Below are positions 47,818 through 59,059 of a stretch of DNA of 64,000 bases, in pieces. Position numbers and translations under genes: made by a program. The notes under the pieces were generated by a model. The model was given only the letters and a program-made list of their open reading frames with translations. It did not search any database and had not been told where the DNA came from. Each line of letters starts with the position of its first letter. Within the stretch, counting starts at the first letter, position 1. Source of the DNA: Glomus cerebriforme (lineage: Eukaryota > Glomeromycota > Glomeromycetes > Glomerales > Glomeraceae); assembly GCA_003550305.1 (NCBI GenBank), contig QKYT01000035.1:147411-211410 (forward strand). The letters run 5' to 3'.

Positions 47818-50558
47818 TTAAGATCTGGGAGGATACATGAACGACAACCGCTTATCAAATAACGAAAATTGCTGTTGAGGCTCTTGTTGTTCACGATGCC
47901 AGCTGATATTCTCGGTTTTTGCTCCTTCGTCAAACTTTCCCTTTCTAACGAGTAAAGCATCGGTTTGTGTTCTATGATTAGTCAATTGTGGTGGTCTCAT
48001 TTTTTTATTCCAATTCTCCGAATCATCTGCCTCGTCAGATAATTCACCTTTTTCTTGATCTTGAACAGGATATTTTCTTCCAAAAAGCGATTCTCTAAAC
48101 GATGAATTTGTAGGAGAAGTAACATTACTTTGGTTCTGATTAGACGAAGAATTGGAGAGCGAAGGAAAAGATGAGGATGTGAACATCGACAATGAAGAGG
48201 ACGGAGAAGATGAAAATGAGGATACATTATTTGAAGCGGGTAATGAGGGAGGTGGTGCAATTACATTTCGATTACGATCCTGAGATTGCTTAAAATATAT
48301 GGAAGATGATGCATTCGAGTTGGAAGAAGGCAAATGACGATGAATATTTTGAGGAGACGCTGGTGGGGTAAGCTGGATTGAGAGACCCGATCCGAAAGGA
48401 GAATACCATTGGTGATTCGTCTTGTTATTCATAGAAGCTGCAGGGACCGGTGTCGTAATATTATTTCCGTTAGACAATCCCGAAGTATTAGGACGAGGAA
48501 GTGTTGATTTTTGAGGGGCAATTACATCAGCATAAGTGACATTTGAAGTAGTAGTTGAATTGAAATTATGAGACATCGCAGAAACATGAGATGATGTCGT
48601 TATGACATTTGGCTTCCAGTGTATATTATCCGTTCTTGGGAAAACTGCTGCCTTTCTGTTTGACTCGGGGAGTGTTGCTTTTGCTGGTATCGCAGTACCA
48701 TCCAAGTTTGCTGAATGATGATAGATTTGACCAGTACGTTTGTTAGCCTGTAGTAAATAAACTGTTTGATCCGAGTGTGACGATTGATGAGATTCAACGT
48801 GCTGTCTTTCCCCCGTGTCTGTTTTCAACTTTTCAGCAGATTGACGAGACTTCGATATATCATTCGAATGATGCTGTTTTGAATAAGTATTTTTTATTTG
48901 TGTGGAAAAAATGATGTGATCTAGGTTTAATTATTCTACTTACATGACGCGATTTAGGTATATCTGAAGCATTTTGATATGAAATAACCTGTTTTTGTGA
49001 AGATACTGGTTGCTCTTGCTTCAAGGAACGTTGATCTATTTGTTGACTTTGTTGTACTTTTTGTTGATTATTCTTAGAACCTCTCGTCCTTCTCCTTCGT
49101 CCTTTATGTTTAACGAAGGTCTCTTCTTGAATAGAATCTTGCACATGTTTCTGTATAGTAGGTACAGTCACGTCATTTTGTTGGATCAAACTATCAGAAT
49201 GATCATCTGAAATAATACTATCAATTTCTCCATCACTTTCTTGAGTCGCTAGGACGACAGTTTGTTCTTTATTACGAGCATTTTGCTTTCGATGCCCTTT
49301 CATAGAATTCTTTTTTTGTAATTTAGAAGACCCGTTATTTGTAGCTTCTAAAAATGTAAGTTCTGCGGTTGTACGTCTACTTTTACCATATTTATTTGAA
49401 ATTACCGTTGGAGTTTGTTGTGATTCAGTCCAAGAATTAATATTTTCATGAACAAAATCTTGACTCGTCTCCAATTTTTGATGATTAACGATTTTATCGA
49501 TTTCTCCTTTGCTTTCTTGACAGACATCAACAGAAGATGAATCAGTACGAGAATTTAATGTATCAGCAACATGAATTGTTACACTTGTTTTTGTCTCATC
49601 TTGCTCTGTAAATGTTGAAGATTGTTCAATATGTGAAGATGTAGAAGATGGATTATCTTCTATTGGTGAAAGTGAACTTGCAGGTATGTTTTGAGATTGA
49701 GTTTTTTGACGCGAACCAGGACGCCTATGAGATGTAAATCGAGTATTTTTATATGATCTAGGTGATGTATTATGCGTTGGTAGTACAGATGGTGATAAGG
49801 ACGTTGAAGACGAAGATGACATGTCAAGTGACAAACGTCTATTTTTTTCATCCTTATTTGATACTACTGTATCCTGACGTGACTTTGTCCAAATATCATT
49901 GAATATCCACCGTATAAAGTCACCAATCATGGATCCAGCCATGTACAATTTAAATTTTTCGCTCAGCTGTTGGGAACTAGGTATCCAACTGGGCTTGGCT
50001 ACATGCTAATTTTAAGTTATTAGAAAATTTATTAGTCTAAAATTGATTAACTGACCATGAAATTAAATAACTACAATAAAAAAAAAAAAAATTTTTTTCT
50101 CCAAAAATATCACATTAACTAAATGATCCAACTTAATATCATTAACCTTCATTAAAATAATTTTTGATTAATGATCAACTTTTTGATTAACTTTTGATTA
50201 AAAAAAAACTAGATCGATCAGATCAAATCGAAATAATTTTTATCATATAATGCATACATATTATGCTATAATTTCCTAAACATATAATAACTATGATTAA
50301 AAGACATACCTTATATACAATAACCAAGAAGAGCAAAATTGCCACAACGATCAACATGTAGGCGACTGAAGTATAGGATAAAGTAGGTAAAAAATTCCAA
50401 AATGCAAATCGCTCTGAGCCAAAGAGCCCAGGAGTCGACGATCGACTTGACGTATGTTTTGAGTTGTGTTTTGTTGAAGTTACCATCGTGTTGTTTTTAG
50501 AACCAGACATGTATTGAGCTAAATAAGACTTTGAAAATAAAATTCCGAATTTGAGCAT
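47818..50558 (-). CDS. Single-pass membrane protein with long low-complexity tail
   Basis: Three exons (50558-50310, 50005-48944, 48873-47818), all phase 0 and GT-AG, give 788 aa. The start is MLKFGILFSK, whose ATG is in an AAAATG context; an alternative is MSGSKNN at 50510. One strong hydrophobic segment (YMLIVVAILLFLVIVYK, about residues 66-82) ends exactly at the first intron. The second exon begins HVAKPSWIPSSQQLSEKF and a short conserved-looking stretch (GSMIGDFIRWIFNDIWTK). The rest is Ser/Thr/Gln/Asn-rich and predicted disordered, with a basic patch KGRRRRTRGSKNNQQK. No family is recognised. It may be an ER or nuclear-envelope anchored protein; that is a guess from layout only. Confidence 0.75.
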
Positions 50559-50628
50559 TTTCTTCAAATATATACAAAATTAGGTGAAAATGGTGTTGAC
50601 TAAATAATAAAAGAAAAAAAAGATAACT

Positions 50629-50697
<69 letters not shown>

Positions 50698-52244
50698 AAG
50701 TATAAAAGGGAAGCATACAAAATAAGTTGTATAAACGATTTCACGTTCTCTCGAATTCATTAACTGAACATAAGAGACTTTTTTGGCAACCTGAAACGCA
50801 AGCAGGGGTTTCGGCGTTACTGATTTTGAAAATTATCCCATACGCAAAGAAGACAAACAAAGACAATAATACGCTACAAATAATTTGAGAAGTATATAAT
50901 TAATATAAAGGACCTACATAAAGCCGGCCCTAAAATACGGGGAGACAGATGTTGCAAAAAAAAAATTGACGTTGGGTTTATTATATATAAATTGTCAGTT
51001 GATTACAAAATCATGTACGCAGCTTTTTTTAGTATGATAAATCAGATTTAATTTTTAATCATTTTAAATCGACAGATCGGAGCTGATCGGAGTTTCTCCC
51101 TTTACTCCTTGTATGTCACAAAAATTATAACGTGTCAAAGTTAAATATTGTGCATTTATTATTGCCGATTCTTTACGTTAGAACAACGATAAAAATTTGA
51201 GTAACAAATTAATAATGCAAAAATCTTGTTTATTTAAAGTTAACAATATTTGTTAAATTGAAATTTCTTATTAACTATTATATGCATGCAATATAAAGTT
51301 GTGTATTAAATATAATTTTTTATGAAAACTTTATTTTTTTTTAAGCATCAAATTTTACATTTTGTATGTTAGATTTATAAACATACTATAACTTTTAAAT
51401 TTTTACAAATAAAATACAGTCGGTTCGCCGTATAACGAACTTTTATAGCGGATTTTTAGTGTGATACGGACTTTAATCTCATTATACCGAACAAAATGCC
51501 GTGTGCCGTACACATAAGAAGCAAATTTATGGGCCGCATATATAATACGTGTCTCTCTTAATCTCTTTTATACATATATATATTTATTTATATTTTTTTT
51601 TGTTCAAAAACTAACCAAAAATATACTTTAATTGTTTGTTATATAATATTAACTGTAAATATAAACAATAAACATTAAATAATGATACAAAATAATTATC
51701 GGTTGATTCAAATTTAAAATCCAAAGTTAAACATATTAATGCCTACATCAGGAAATTTTTTAGGATAACAATCTGTGCAGTTCTTTGAATGATTTCCTGT
51801 ACAGATCTTCAAACCCACCATTAGTTAACCTTCTACACAGGTTTTAAAAGAAATATTGTACAAAAATTTATTAAATTTTTTTTGATTTATTTGATTTAAG
51901 AAAAAGTTATTGGATGCAATAGTTTATAGTAAAATTAACCTAACTATAATCATATGACATATGACCATATGACACTGGTGATGATCATCAATGGTGATTG
52001 CAAAACTTTAAAATATACAGTATTGTTGGTCTCAGAGTTTGGTGTAACATGTCGGAAAAACCACGAGTTTGTATTATTATCTGTTATGATATAAAAAGAG
52101 TCGCGAAACTGTTCGTGTTGAACTATTTAAAACCTATCAATTGGTTGAAACTTGAAAGGTTGAAAGCATTTATTGTTAATCTATATCTTTTAAAGTTTAT
52201 CATTAATAATAATTACCAGAGAACTCTTGATAACACTTTTCAAT
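50559..52244. other. Intergenic region with long poly-A tract
   Basis: A poly-A run of about 60 lies at 50634-50695. A pogo-like terminal sequence occurs at 51418 (separate entry). No gene is supported; a frame at 51998-52300 overlaps the POLD3 start in another register and lacks coding character. Confidence 0.5.
51418..51560 (+). mobile_element. Solitary pogo/Tigger-like terminal sequence
   Basis: TA followed by CAGTCGGTTCGCCGTATAAC and GAACTTTTATAGCGG resembles pogo/Tigger ends, which start CAGT and carry repeated TATAACG-type motifs; here TATAACGAAC and TATAGCGG. No transposase or opposite end was found nearby, so this is probably a solo end or a fragment. Confidence 0.4.
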
Positions 52245-53669
52245 ATGGAAACTACAGATCAACTTATAATAGTCGAACAGCTCGTATTACAAGAACGTAA
52301 AATTGTTACTTACGGATGGTTGAGTAGATATCTCAATATTCATGCTAATAAAGCAAAACAACTTCTTTACAAATTTATTTCTTCTAAAGAAAATGGTGTT
52401 CATGCTATCTATTGTATTTGTGGTCTTACCGCAAATAATAGTCAGCATACCGTGACTTTAGTAACCCAAGAAAAGTTAGAAGTTGCACGAAAAGGTTTTA
52501 TCCGCTTAACAAGTTTACACGTTTATAGCGTACAACCAGAATGTCCCACTGAAGCTAATTTGATTAAGGCAGGACGAGAACCTATTGATAAAGTTGCTAG
52601 TGAATCTGCAAATAAAGACGCGCCTTCTGTTACTTCAACCTTAGCTTCACAACCAAATACTTCTATCACGTCTGAAAAGGCAGTTGAAATGAAACCAACA
52701 AAAGGGAATGTTTCATCTTCTGAGAAGTCAATTATGACAATTAAAATCACAGAAAAAAAACAAAATAGTGATAAAGCTTCTTCTGATATTGCTTCACTTT
52801 TTAATAAGGCTGCCTCCCAGAATGAATCAAAAACTTCAAATAAAAAGGAAAAGAAAAGAAAGAGCGATGAAGTTGAAAGTAATCATAATGGAGAATTTGG
52901 GATTTCAAAAGAAGAGCAAACAGCCAAGAAGTCAAAAAAGCAAATTATCAGTAAACAAAAAAACGATAAAGATTCTGATATCACTTCACCTTTGAATAAA
53001 GCTGTTTCTCAGGATGAATGTAAGATTTCAAATAAAAAATCAAAGAAGAGAAAGAGTAATGAAGCTGTTGATGAATTAGATGTCGAGATTTCGGAAGAAG
53101 AAAAGGCGACCAACAAACAAAAGAACGGTAAAGGAACTCCTCTGAATAAGGCTGATTCCAAAAACAAAATAACAACAAAAGATAAAGTCGTAAAGAAGAG
53201 GAAAAACAATAAGGTCGCAGATGATCTACATCAAGAGGCCGAAGCTTCAAAGATTAAACAAATTTCCAACGAGCGAAGAGAAGATCAATCTGATATTACT
53301 TCACTCTTAAATAAGGCAGAACAATTGGACATCAACAATGACGAGAAAGATCTGTCACAAGATAAACCATCGCCAACATTAGTGCGTTCTGATCAACAAA
53401 ATGCTCTTCCAACTGTTTTACAAAAGAAAAGAGGAAGACGTCAGATATTGAAATCTAGATCATTCGTGAACGAAAGAGGGTATACTGTACACGAAAATTA
53501 TCACGAGTGGGAGTCATTTTCAGAAGACGAATCGGTTTCAGAGCGTTTTGCAAAGAAGCCACAGAAAACAATCAAGGCAAAAGAACCTATCGCCACCGCT
53601 AAACGCGGTAAGAACAAGGGAGACAATGGTTCACAAAAAAGCTTGTTGAGCTTCTTCGGAAGAAAATAA
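52245..53669 (+). CDS. DNA polymerase delta subunit 3 (POLD3/Cdc27-like)
   Basis: An intronless 474-aa protein. The start is ATG of METTDQLIIVEQL; the frame is open slightly upstream without an ATG. Residues 1-110 match the POLD3/Cdc27 N-terminal domain (VTYGWLSRYLNIHANKAKQL, AIYCICGL, FIRLTSLHVYSVQP), which binds the B subunit of polymerase delta (established). The middle is a Lys/Glu-rich disordered region with four short repeats (SDIASLFNKA, SDITSPLNKA, GTPLNKA, SDITSLLNKA at about 180, 244, 297 and 349). The extreme C-terminus QKSLLSFF (464-471) is a perfect PCNA-interacting box (QxxLxxFF). Role: processivity and PCNA coupling of the lagging-strand polymerase. Confidence 0.9.
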   Translation: METTDQLIIVEQLVLQERKIVTYGWLSRYLNIHANKAKQLLYKFISSKENGVHAIYCICGLTANNSQHTVTLVTQEKLEVARKGFIRLTSLHVYSVQPECPTEANLIKAGREPIDKVASESANKDAPSVTSTLASQPNTSITSEKAVEMKPTKGNVSSSEKSIMTIKITEKKQNSDKASSDIASLFNKAASQNESKTSNKKEKKRKSDEVESNHNGEFGISKEEQTAKKSKKQIISKQKNDKDSDITSPLNKAVSQDECKISNKKSKKRKSNEAVDELDVEISEEEKATNKQKNGKGTPLNKADSKNKITTKDKVVKKRKNNKVADDLHQEAEASKIKQISNERREDQSDITSLLNKAEQLDINNDEKDLSQDKPSPTLVRSDQQNALPTVLQKKRGRRQILKSRSFVNERGYTVHENYHEWESFSEDESVSERFAKKPQKTIKAKEPIATAKRGKNKGDNGSQKSLLSFFGRK

Positions 53670-54290
53670 TTATACTGTATTAAATGTAAATTTATATATA
53701 TGTTTATGTTTATAATTTGAAATTATATTGTTATCAGCGGTTGAAATTCAAATTTTAGACCACGTGCTTATAAGAAATTTTTATGTGCACAATTTTTATA
53801 TGATGCGCGGCTGTTTTTTTTTATGCATAACTAAAATTACAAGAAAAAATTTTTTTTTTTAAAAATTTAATAAAGCTTTTATTACTGTATTAATTAGTTA
53901 TAAAACAAATTAACTTGTTATTCTTATATTATCCGATATTAACTATGAATTCATAATTTGGATTCCTGCCAAGTTAAAGGTCTATTTTGATTCCAATGGA
54001 TCAGCAACCTAACTCAACCTAACTTGTTGAACGCACCCTTTCTAATCTAAGAAACCCCTTTCCTTATTTTCTTAGAACAACCCATATTTATTATTGTGTT
54101 CAGTTTATCCGAGCCTCAGTTACAAAAAATTTAGATCTTTTATAAACTTTCTGATTCAAATTTTAGGGAAATTTATCATTTAGTATAAAAATATTTATAT
54201 TTAAAAGTAATATGTGAAGTTAATAAAGCACGAAATGAATCATTTAAAAAATATATGATATTCTTTTCGCGAATTTTTACGATGTTACAC
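53670..54290. other. Spacer downstream of POLD3
   Basis: A/T-rich, with CACGTG at about 53760. No gene or repeat was recognised. Confidence 0.4.
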
Positions 54291-54512
54291 AAATTAATGC
54301 AGTTCATCTCAAGTTTATGATATTCAGGACGAGGATTTGACTCAAGATGAAGATTTAATTCAAACAGGTCAAGATATGCCTATACATTCAAACCCTTCAA
54401 TCGATGCCGATGCCTCGTTTGTATCTATTATGATAACCATTTGGAAGATTGGGAAGTGAGCATGATGGTAAACACAGATGATGCTGATTCTTTCAGAGAA
54501 GAACGTACTTGA
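54290..54512 (+). pseudogene. 3' end of a decayed acidic protein gene
   Basis: After an ATTCAG acceptor-like site at about 54325 the frame reads DEDLTQDEDLIQTGQDMPIH and SIDADASFVS. It then continues one frame over as YYDNHLEDWEVSMMVNTDDA, ending REERT and a stop at about 54512. Coding character on both sides of a one-base shift suggests a broken terminal exon. Family unknown. Confidence 0.35.
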
Positions 54513-54839
54513 ATGAATTTATTATATTTCTTGAATGTATCAAAATAAATATATTTGATTTGAATATAAATTTAAATATTTCATTTGACATCATAATAAT
54601 TAATTATCATAACATACAGTGTGTTCTCTTTTTCTATCACTACTGCAAAAATATATATACATATACTGTACATATATATATATGCAATAGAAATCCAAAA
54701 AATAATTTAGCAACTTAAAGGTATGATATACTGTATATATAATATTTTTAAGATAATTAAAGAAAAATATGTTAATTATAATATAGAGTCATAAATTTAT
54801 ACATGATATCTGATCCCACATGCTTTGAAATCTAGATAT

Positions 54840-55560
54840 CCTAACAATAATAAATCTAATGAAAGAAAATATATTAAACGAGACAAAAACTGGGAACAAA
54901 TAATATTAAAACCCGCAATTCCAAATAAGGTTGAGATACATCTACCATGTCTCCTGGTCTACTTCTACCATCAGGAACCTGAGGAAAAAAAAATTTCAAT
55001 AACAATTCAATATTACAATTAAATTTACACAGATTTAAGGAAAAATAAGTACCTGAGCGGCAAACACAAATTCAATCAATTTTTCTCTATTTATCTAATG
55101 TAATCTACCCAAGATACTAAACGAAACCAGAAATAACATACCATAAGGGTGTAAAGAAAAGTATTTATTCTTTGCATCAATAATTAAGTATAACGTACAT
55201 CATCAAGTTTTTCTGATCGATCATTTACCATTTTCAATTGTTGTTCACAAAGCTACCATCAAGTAAATCAGACCAAATGTAACGAATTAACGAAAGCAAG
55301 AGCACCAACACAGCGAAAAACTATACAATAAAATAGAATAATATAAAAAAAAAGGAAATATCGAACCACAATAACCCTTACTTTGACCCGCATGTAATTC
55401 CGTTCCAGGTGACTGCCAAATCCATCAAGATTCTTGCAGAGCATAAGAAATTCAACAGCTTTTGCAGCATCTAAATGCTTCAAAAGGGAAAGGCAAGATA
55501 ATGCACAATAGGAAAATCAAGTATCGATTCATCTCCTGTGAAATCTCCTGTCACATGCTA
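54840..55560 (-). pseudogene. Unidentified gene fragment with intron-like joints
   Basis: Minus-strand blocks in order: HVTGDFTGDESILDFPIVHY (about 55555-55500), then one frame over KHLDAAKAVEFLMLCKNLDG, FGSHLERNYMRVK to a GTAAGG donor near 55382, possibly FFAVLVLLLSLIRYIWSDLL after a TATAG acceptor, then LIEFVFAAQ to GTACTT, and VPDGRSRPGDMVDVSQPYLE after TTTCCTCAG (about 54978). Several joints look like real splice sites, but stops and a frame change prevent one continuous protein. Not recognised. Confidence 0.35.
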
Positions 55561-58500
55561 AAATAATTAATGAACTTCAACATCTAAATACATTAATTTA
55601 AGAATTTACGTACATTCAACAATTTTATTCAAAATTTGTATTGTATAAAGAGTATACAATAAATGTCCAATATGTCCACCAATCCACCCAGAACGGATTG
55701 ATCAAAAATAACAATAGTTGTTTAGCAAAGACAACCCACTCAAACGTGACATGTCACATGTCATTATGTCATGATTCAAACTATTTGCCATTTAAGACAC
55801 ATGATCTTAATGCTGGCCAGAATTCTCCATTATCCTGAGTCTGAAGCCTATAAAAAAAATAAAAGTAAATGTTTCTAATTAAAAAAAAAAAGTTTCGCAA
55901 CAAATGTTGCGGAACTTGTCTGAACTCGAAATCTATAAAAAAACAATTAAAAGAAATGTTAGGAAACGTTTCTAATTAAAGAAAAATGCAAAAAAACATG
56001 AAATTTACTTACTCCATTATCAGTAATTCTGATTAGACTAACTAATTAATTTTGCCCTAATTTAACTACAAATTATACTTTAAATATATAAATAACAGAT
56101 AATAAAAATGATATTAAAATGATTTGATATCATTTAAATAAAAAAAGTAAAATCTAAAAAAAAGAAAAAAAAGTAATAAAAATAAAAAAACTTATTTGAA
56201 ATTGAAAAACATAAAAGAAAAAAAATTAGATAAATAGCAAAAAATTGATAAAAGAAAAAATTAGATAAGTAGCAAAAAATTGATAAAAGAAAAAAAAATT
56301 ATTATTTATTATTGCACGGCCCTATAGGATCATGCTGATTTTATTTGACCTATATTTTAATCATTGTACAATATTGAAGTTCAAAAGTTTATTTGTGTAC
56401 AATATTGATTTGTTTGCATACAATATTGATATATTAATAAAATACTAAGAATTTAAGCAATTTAGAATTTTTTCGTTAGAATTTCTATTTTAAAATTTTC
56501 AATTTTTTATTAATTTGTTAATTTTGTAGTAAAATAGTGTGCATTAATTACTAAAATCCCATTATTTATCAAATTAACTAAATTATTTGTATTCATAGTA
56601 ATTTCTAGGTTAGTATTGTTAGAATCAATTTCTTATAATAATTCATATAAATTATTCTTCTGCATTGGAGGGTTGTTAGATATTTCTTTTGAATCATTGC
56701 ATTCTGATGTTTCTAACATTTTTTTCCAAATTGTCACTTGAAACCTTATTTAGAAAATTATAAAGATAATTTGTATAAATAAAATTTACTATTATATTTT
56801 ATATAATACTGTAAACTTACTAAAGTTTTCTCATAAATTCTGTTATTTTCGCATGGCATATTAAAGAGTAATAATAAAGAAAATTTATTTGACAATAAAA
56901 GGAAACATGAAAAAAAAATATGATAGAAAGAAAAAAGGTTATTATTAAATAACCTTTTTAATAGACTTTTATAAAGCATGATCTGCATTAGCCATACAAT
57001 AATATAGATATTATATAGTGGTATTTCATTGGTTAACATTACTTCGTGACGTTAACCTATATAAATGCACACTGTACAATATCCATTAAATATTTAATAT
57101 TTGGATTAAAATATTAGAATAATATTTATATATATAATTTATATTAGTAAAAAAGTATATACTGTATAAGTAAAAATTTTAAATATGAATAATAGATAAA
57201 ATATTTAAAATAAAAACATAAAAATTTTATAATTAAAAATAAATTGACTATAAAAATTTTTTATAAACTAAGAAATAATAATGTAAAAATTATATTAAAT
57301 GGCCTAAAATTTGCATATTTTCTTTTTTAAAAATACCATATATTATTTTATAAAATATATTACAATATATTATTAAAAAATTTTTTTAATATTAGCTAAT
57401 AAGAAATTAATTTATATTTTTACTAATAAAATAATAAAAATTAAAGGATATTATTATTATTAATTTAAATATATTAGAAATTGAAAATTAATTAAATATT
57501 TTCTCTAAATTTAAATTTATTTTAATAAAATAATTTGTATAATTATTAAAAAAATTATATTATATATAAGTTCTTTGAATTTTTTTATAAAAAAAAAGTT
57601 ATTTATAAAAATGTTTAAACTATTAATATTATTACTCAAATTAAAAACAAAAAATTATTACAAAAATCAAATACTTAATTTGTAATTAACCAGTAAACTA
57701 TAAAATTTAATTATTAAAATCTAGTGAAAATTATATATATTTTTATTAATAATATAAAATTTGTAATTAGAAAAGTATCTTTTAATACTAAAAAAAAAAT
57801 TACCAGATTTTTAGTAAAAAGATAATTAAATAGTATATTTTTATGTATATAATATTAATTTTTATATTATATTTTAATATAATTTAAAAATTTTAATCAC
57901 AAGAAAATATAATTTAGCTTAATAGATTCATTTCATTAAGATACATCTATTTTATATTTTTAAGATTAGTAAAAGGTAAGTTATCTCATGTTTTTTCTAA
58001 ATAGCAAATTTTTAAATTGCTAATAAAATAATATATTCAATTATCATCACTATTTAATAATAAAATTTTAAATTAACTATATAAACTATATAATAATATT
58101 TTTTAATTTTGTTAATTTTTTAAGGCTTTTATAATATTTAAAAAGAAATACTGTAATTTTTTGATTTATATTTTTTAAAAAAAATTTAATAATTTGTTCT
58201 ATTATTAGATAATATACTTCTTACTAGAAATTATTATATAATAAAATATTTAAAAATATATTTAAAATCTTCATTTTCTTTTTTATATTCTATGTATTTT
58301 TTATTTTATAAAATTATAATTTATATTTGAAAAAAATAATTTATTATTATAGTGATATATTATCATCCCTATTACATGATCTATTTTATTATAGAATTTA
58401 TATTATATAATAATTTGACCCCTCCCTTTTGCATCACATCTTAGTTTTTTATTTTTACTATTTATTATAAGAATGAATTTTTTGGTATGATAAATACTAT

Positions 58501-59059
58501 TTGTCACATATTATTCATTATATATTTAATTTTGCCCAAATTTTATAATGCTTACCAAAATTTCCTTAGGTAATGTGTTTTCTTAAAAATTGAAATTTTG
58601 GGTTATACGAGATTTTTAAAAAGGCAATTTCATTGCAGATTATTAAATCACGTGATACTGACAATACCATGGTGATAAATTATAAAAATATATTAGTACA
58701 TATTTAATATAACTAATGAAAGTTATTAGAAAGAAACTAAAATTATTTGCTAAACTTAATAATAATAAAATTTATTAAATGATTTATTAATTACAAATGA
58801 TTTATTGAATTTAACTTTCTATTTAATTTTTAATTTTTTCTATATATTTATAAGGATTACAATGAGAGAGAAATCAGTTATAATATAACAAACTATAGTA
58901 ATGCAAAGATATATACTCAACTATACATTGTAAAAATATAAAATGCATCTTTGATGTTTTTTTGTAATAATAGGATGTTCATAATTTGATGTGATTAGAG
59001 TTGGCTTATTGTAAATTTTTTTTTTTTTTTGTGTTGAAATCATCAAGATCTAATGGATT
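55561..59059. other. A/T-rich region, nearly pure A/T from 57.0 to 58.6 kb
   Basis: 55.84-56.0 kb carries two units resembling degenerate repeats (AATGTTTCTAATTAAA twice). 56.16-56.31 kb has an AGAAAAAAATTAGATAARTAGC repeat. From about 57.05 to 58.6 kb the sequence is almost only A and T. An ATCACGTGAT box lies at 58647-58656. No gene is supported; short frames here are compositional artefacts. Confidence 0.55.
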
